A stretch of 64,000 nt of DNA from the NCBI GenBank assembly GCA_900660155.1, contig CABFPE010000163.1:827923-891922 (forward strand). The letters are read 5' to 3'. Both the position numbers and the translations under genes were made by a program. Under the pieces are notes generated by a model. It did no database searches. It was not told the origin of the DNA and saw only the letters and a program-made list of their open reading frames with translations. Within the stretch, counting starts at the first letter, position 1. Each line of letters opens with the position of its first letter. Below, piece by piece: positions 60,640-64,000 of this stretch. Source of the DNA: Hofstenia miamia (taxonomy: Eukaryota > Xenacoelomorpha > Acoela > Hofsteniidae).

Positions 60640-61020
60640 TCTTGAAAATTTTCTTTCAAAATATCCAAGGGATAAGACCTCAGAATTTGATTCCAAATTT
60701 GCTTAAACAGTTGGATGATCAGAAGGGAACTGTATGTACTTTTCTCATTTGAAAAAAATCCGTTGTATAAATCACATTTCTACCAAGCAGATGAAGGCAT
60801 TTTTATTGCTTCAGATCAGTACAAATTAGAAAAAATGGGTTCATTGTCGTCAACATTGCACATAAAAACTTAGTAAAAAAAGAAACCTGATATCATTCTT
60901 TTCTACAATGAAGACAAATTCGGGGTAATTGTCTTAGATCAAATTGCTAAGAAGTACAATACATAATAACTGCATGCATGTGGCGACTTGCAGCTCTTTT
61001 ACAATATGCTAGATTTTTTG
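60640..61020 (+). mobile_element. piggyBac-type transposase C-terminal remnant
   Basis: On the + strand, pieces in shifting frames read N-L-L-K-Q and G-T-V near 60700-60735, then K-P-D-I-I-L-F-Y-N-E-D-K-F-G-V-I-V-L-D-Q (about 60887-60945) and L-Q-L-F-Y-N-M-L-D (about 60990-61015). This matches the P-x-I-I-x-x-Y-N-x-x-K-G-G-V-D-x-x-D-Q and F-Y-N-M-x-x blocks of piggyBac. The D of G-V-D is replaced by I, so the copy is dead. It is a different piece of the protein from that at 23 kb. Confidence 0.7.
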
Positions 61021-61303
61021 CTGCTATAAAATAATACCTATGGATTATATATTGCAAATTTTTGATATCGTCAATATCTCAACTAATGATATGTTAATAT
61101 ACACCTTCCCAAAAATAATATATTTTAAGCACGAAGATATGAACTGAGTTTGACTGATCTAGACGTTTAAAGCCTCATTTACACGATAAGTTTTCCCTTA
61201 TGAGTTTATTTACGAAGCATTTATCAGATTAAGTAGACATCATTTGCGTTTACACAATACTTTTTCCCTTATGACTTTATGTTCTTAATCGTAAAACTTA
61301 CCA

Positions 61304-61331
61304 ATATATATATATATACATATATATATAA

Positions 61332-61371
<40 letters not shown>
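61304..61371. repeat. (TA)n-rich microsatellite
   Basis: Near-continuous TA repeats with a few CATA/AATA interruptions. Confidence 0.9.
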
Positions 61372-61374
<3 letters not shown>

Positions 61375-61518
61375 CCTGCACTCAACTGTAAAGAAATAAA
61401 TGAACATGGCCGAATCTTAATCGGATCGATCCGCCATTTCTTTGTCACACTCATCGGGAAGGCCTTTTAGGTGACAAAACTACGAATCCATAGTGATCCA
61501 TGAAATTAAATAGTACTT

Positions 61519-62239
61519 CCCATGTAGCCACCACCAATGGTCCACTAGTGGGGAATGAGTGGCATGTGCGGCCACCAGTGGCAGGAGTGGCAATTACAGC
61601 CACTCATAGCCACCAGTGGACCACTGGCGGACACTAGTGACATCTGATTTACTTTTAATCATGAATAATATATGAGCTAATGCTTGCAAGTAAAATATTA
61701 TTCATTGTGATGCTTCTTAGATCTTATAAATATTTGTGAAAGCTTTTTTGCAATTTTCTGTTTGCAAAAATTATAAGATGTGTGCCGAATGAAATTTCAA
61801 AATAATTTATTCACGATTATTTGCGGACCTTGAAATTAATGTCTATATGAGGACTTAAAATTTGGCAAAAGTTATTTTTAATTATTGGAAAAAATTAATG
61901 TTTAAAAATTGCTATTGCTTCTGAAATTGAAAAATAAATTTAAATTGGGCATTTTTGTATGCTTGTTGTTATTGGTTATAAAAAAAATCTTTATGTTTTC
62001 CATTGCCAAGTTAAAACAATTTATATGGTAAGCTTGCTAGCATTGCCTTCAAACTTTTGTTTGGTTTGTGTTGGTTTTACTCTATCAATATAAAAGTTTA
62101 CTATTATTGCATTTGAGCCATTGCTCTGAAGCTGAAATCGTATTTTTGCCACCAGTTGGCCAATGGTGTACGGGGACCAAATCCATCCTGTGCCCACTAT
62201 TTCTTCCACTAGTGGTCCACCAGTGGTTGGCTACATGGG
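61519..62239. mobile_element. Foldback/MITE-like element with palindromic subrepeats
   Basis: The left end CCCATGTAGCCACCACCA and the right end (inverted, CCCATGTAGCCAACCACT) pair imperfectly over about 40 bp. Inside the left end the variants CCACTAGTGG, CCACCAGTGG, CCACTGGCGG and CACTAGTG are repeated many times, so it can form compound hairpins; the right end has CCACTAGTGG and CCACCAGTGG. The middle is AT-rich and non-coding. I found no convincing target-site duplication, so the class is uncertain. Confidence 0.65.
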
Positions 62240-64000
62240 TTGCATATGTAATTACTGGGCTAAGACTACAAAAATCCGTATTGAGCAATTAACTCAAAAC
62301 ATGATCTTGAAGTGCTGAAGACTCATTTTTTAGAAACCAATGAGAATCTAGAACCGTAAATAACTAATATGAGGACTAGGGTCATGACTTTTTTACAAAA
62401 AATACATGATCTGGTGAGATGAGGTTTTATTCACAGGTTCAGAAAATCTTGTTAGCAATTGTAATATTGTTCACTTTAATGCTTTTTCTCAGATGACATA
62501 TTTTCTGGGATCGAATTGTTAACTCGAAATTATATTTTGATTCACAACTGTAGCAAACAAAAATATGTGGCAAAATGTTTGTTTGTAGCAAAAAGGCTTA
62601 GTTTTCATAATGTGCTAAATCTATATTAAGCAGAATTATCTAGGGTGGTAGCGGAATAAATTCGATTTCTTGTATGCATTGATAAGAAGTAATTTAGTAA
62701 GTTTGTAATCTCTAAGACAGTTAAAATGTAATGTAACCTTAAGTAAGGCTCTTCCTAACTTGTGACTTCACACATAGGTAATAATCCGCGCTGATTGAAA
62801 TTTCCGTTCACGTAATAGGTAAACAAATTTGTATTTGATAGGGTAAGTACATTCCAATAGTATTAGATAGGTAGTGTTAATTAAAATTGCTTTTTTTAGC
62901 GTGGCATTGTATGTTTTATTATTACTATTGTAGTTTAACATAAATTATTACATTCACTTATTTTGCGTGTCTTCACATATATTTGCTTGCATTTTCTAAA
63001 TTACTTTGTTGATTGTTACTGCTAGGCTCGACTTGTACGAAAATATTTAGTGAAAAGCTTATACATTTCTTTAACACTACCATACGTTTCATATTACCGA
63101 CAAAATTTGATTTGTTACTAAAATTTTATTTCAAAAATTAGTTAAAAGATATTTTGCGTTAATATCAGAAACTGCTTAGTGGTAATTGTTTTGTCTCTAA
63201 GATAGTTGAAATTCTTCTCGTTGAGATTAAAAATTTAAAAAATAGAAATTTCGCCTAATATTTAGCAAAAATTTTCAAAGTAATTGCAAAACTATCCGAA
63301 TTTGTGCAATTGCTGTATTGAATAGACATGTTTATAATACATTGATTATTTTAGCCACTTGGTAAAAAATACGAAGATAACTTCCACATTTCAAAGATAA
63401 TATTGAAATATTTAAAAGTCTCTTATTAATGTATGAATAATTTTGCAACATTTCAACACAAAACTAATTTTTATTTCACAAAACAAAAACTAAAGTATAA
63501 ATAATATGATTTTTTAAATCAAACCAAAAGACAAACATAAAATTGAATTTTAGTAAACCCAAAATTCTTAGCGCATTGCCAAAGAATATTTGCATGAAGA
63601 CACGGCAAACCTAGCTATGTGAAATTTACTGTCATTGCATGCACATGGTAAACTGGTCAACTTAGCGTATATTCTATTAATAATTATAACTGTCTATACA
63701 TGATTTGCATAGTTTTGGTAAGCTAATCTTCGTTATAAAACACTAATCATATAATTTTAAAATCGAACCGTAGAAAAATTTCAGAAGATTTAAATCTAAT
63801 TTATTAAAAACCTTGTAAAATCAGATAGTCCAGACGACCACTGCACCACATATATAAAATGACATCTTGTAAAATAAATTTGGAATTTGAACTTTGCATG
63901 TTATGGTGAAATGTCAATGCTGACTGCATTCATAAGAACTTATATAATATAACGTTATAAGTAATATATACTGCGGAAAAACAGTTGTCTGCTTCTACAT
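62240..64000. other. AT-rich stretch, nothing recognised
   Basis: Short frames only; missing 5' exons of the minus-strand coiled-coil gene may lie here but none could be supported. Confidence 0.5.

Noticed and set aside
1-64000. tRNA, rRNA, CRISPR arrays, operons and bacterial-type signals
   Set aside because: None seen. Spliced genes and transposon types are those of an animal nuclear genome.

Overview
This is an AT-rich window from an animal nuclear genome, almost certainly an invertebrate. It has spliced genes with GT/AG introns, animal protein families (Staufen, a death domain, a DNL zinc-finger domain) and a dense mix of eukaryotic transposons. Several inferred introns are only 40-47 nt long, while neighbouring introns in the same gene reach about 21 kb. 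That fits lineages with micro-introns (flatworms and other fast-evolving invertebrates), but I cannot name the species. A run of exactly 1000 N (17228-18227) shows this is a scaffold.

Host genes, left to right: (1) a Staufen-like dsRNA-binding protein on the + strand in eight exons from 3398 to 32101, reading 294 codons without a phase conflict and ending just after a short KSVTF motif; its second intron (3718-24517) holds most of the transposons in the left third. (2) A damaged or error-bearing DNL-type zinc-finger (Tim15/Zim17/Hep1-like) copy at 34444-34746 that keeps a 43-nt intron. (3) An unrecognised secreted cysteine-containing protein on the + strand at 44044-45389, probably with a 44-nt intron after the signal peptide. 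(4) The last exon of a death-domain protein on the - strand, 48808-49118. (5) A coiled-coil protein on the - strand, at least five exons between 60021 and 52938. (6) A second coiled-coil gene on the + strand (57112-58930) lying wholly inside a 3.6-kb intron of gene 5.

The rest is mostly decayed mobile DNA. There are LINE pieces (2.6-3.2, 3.9-4.4, 33.6-34.4, 35.3-38.0, 40.0-40.4, 47.4-47.8 and 57.6-58.0 kb), Penelope-like pieces (38.3-39.9 and 49.6 kb), hAT (5.3-6.1, 20.6-22.0 and 25.5-26.1 kb, plus a MITE at 55.1 kb), piggyBac (23.0-24.0 and 60.6-61.0 kb), a P-element/THAP transposase (12.7-13.9 kb), pogo/Tigger (16.7 kb into the gap), mariner (41.4-41.8 kb), a DDE-like family of uncertain name (6.9-8.2 kb), a foldback-like element (61.5-62.2 kb) and a broken LTR-retrotransposon pol piece at the left edge.

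Three local tandem duplications (391, 115 and about 758 bp units) sit within 7 kb just left of the gap. No RNA genes, CRISPR arrays or operons were seen. I did not find a clear new biological system. The best leads are the orphan secreted protein, the pair of nested coiled-coil genes, the mix of micro- and giant introns, and the unrecognised cysteine-containing ORF beside the P-element.
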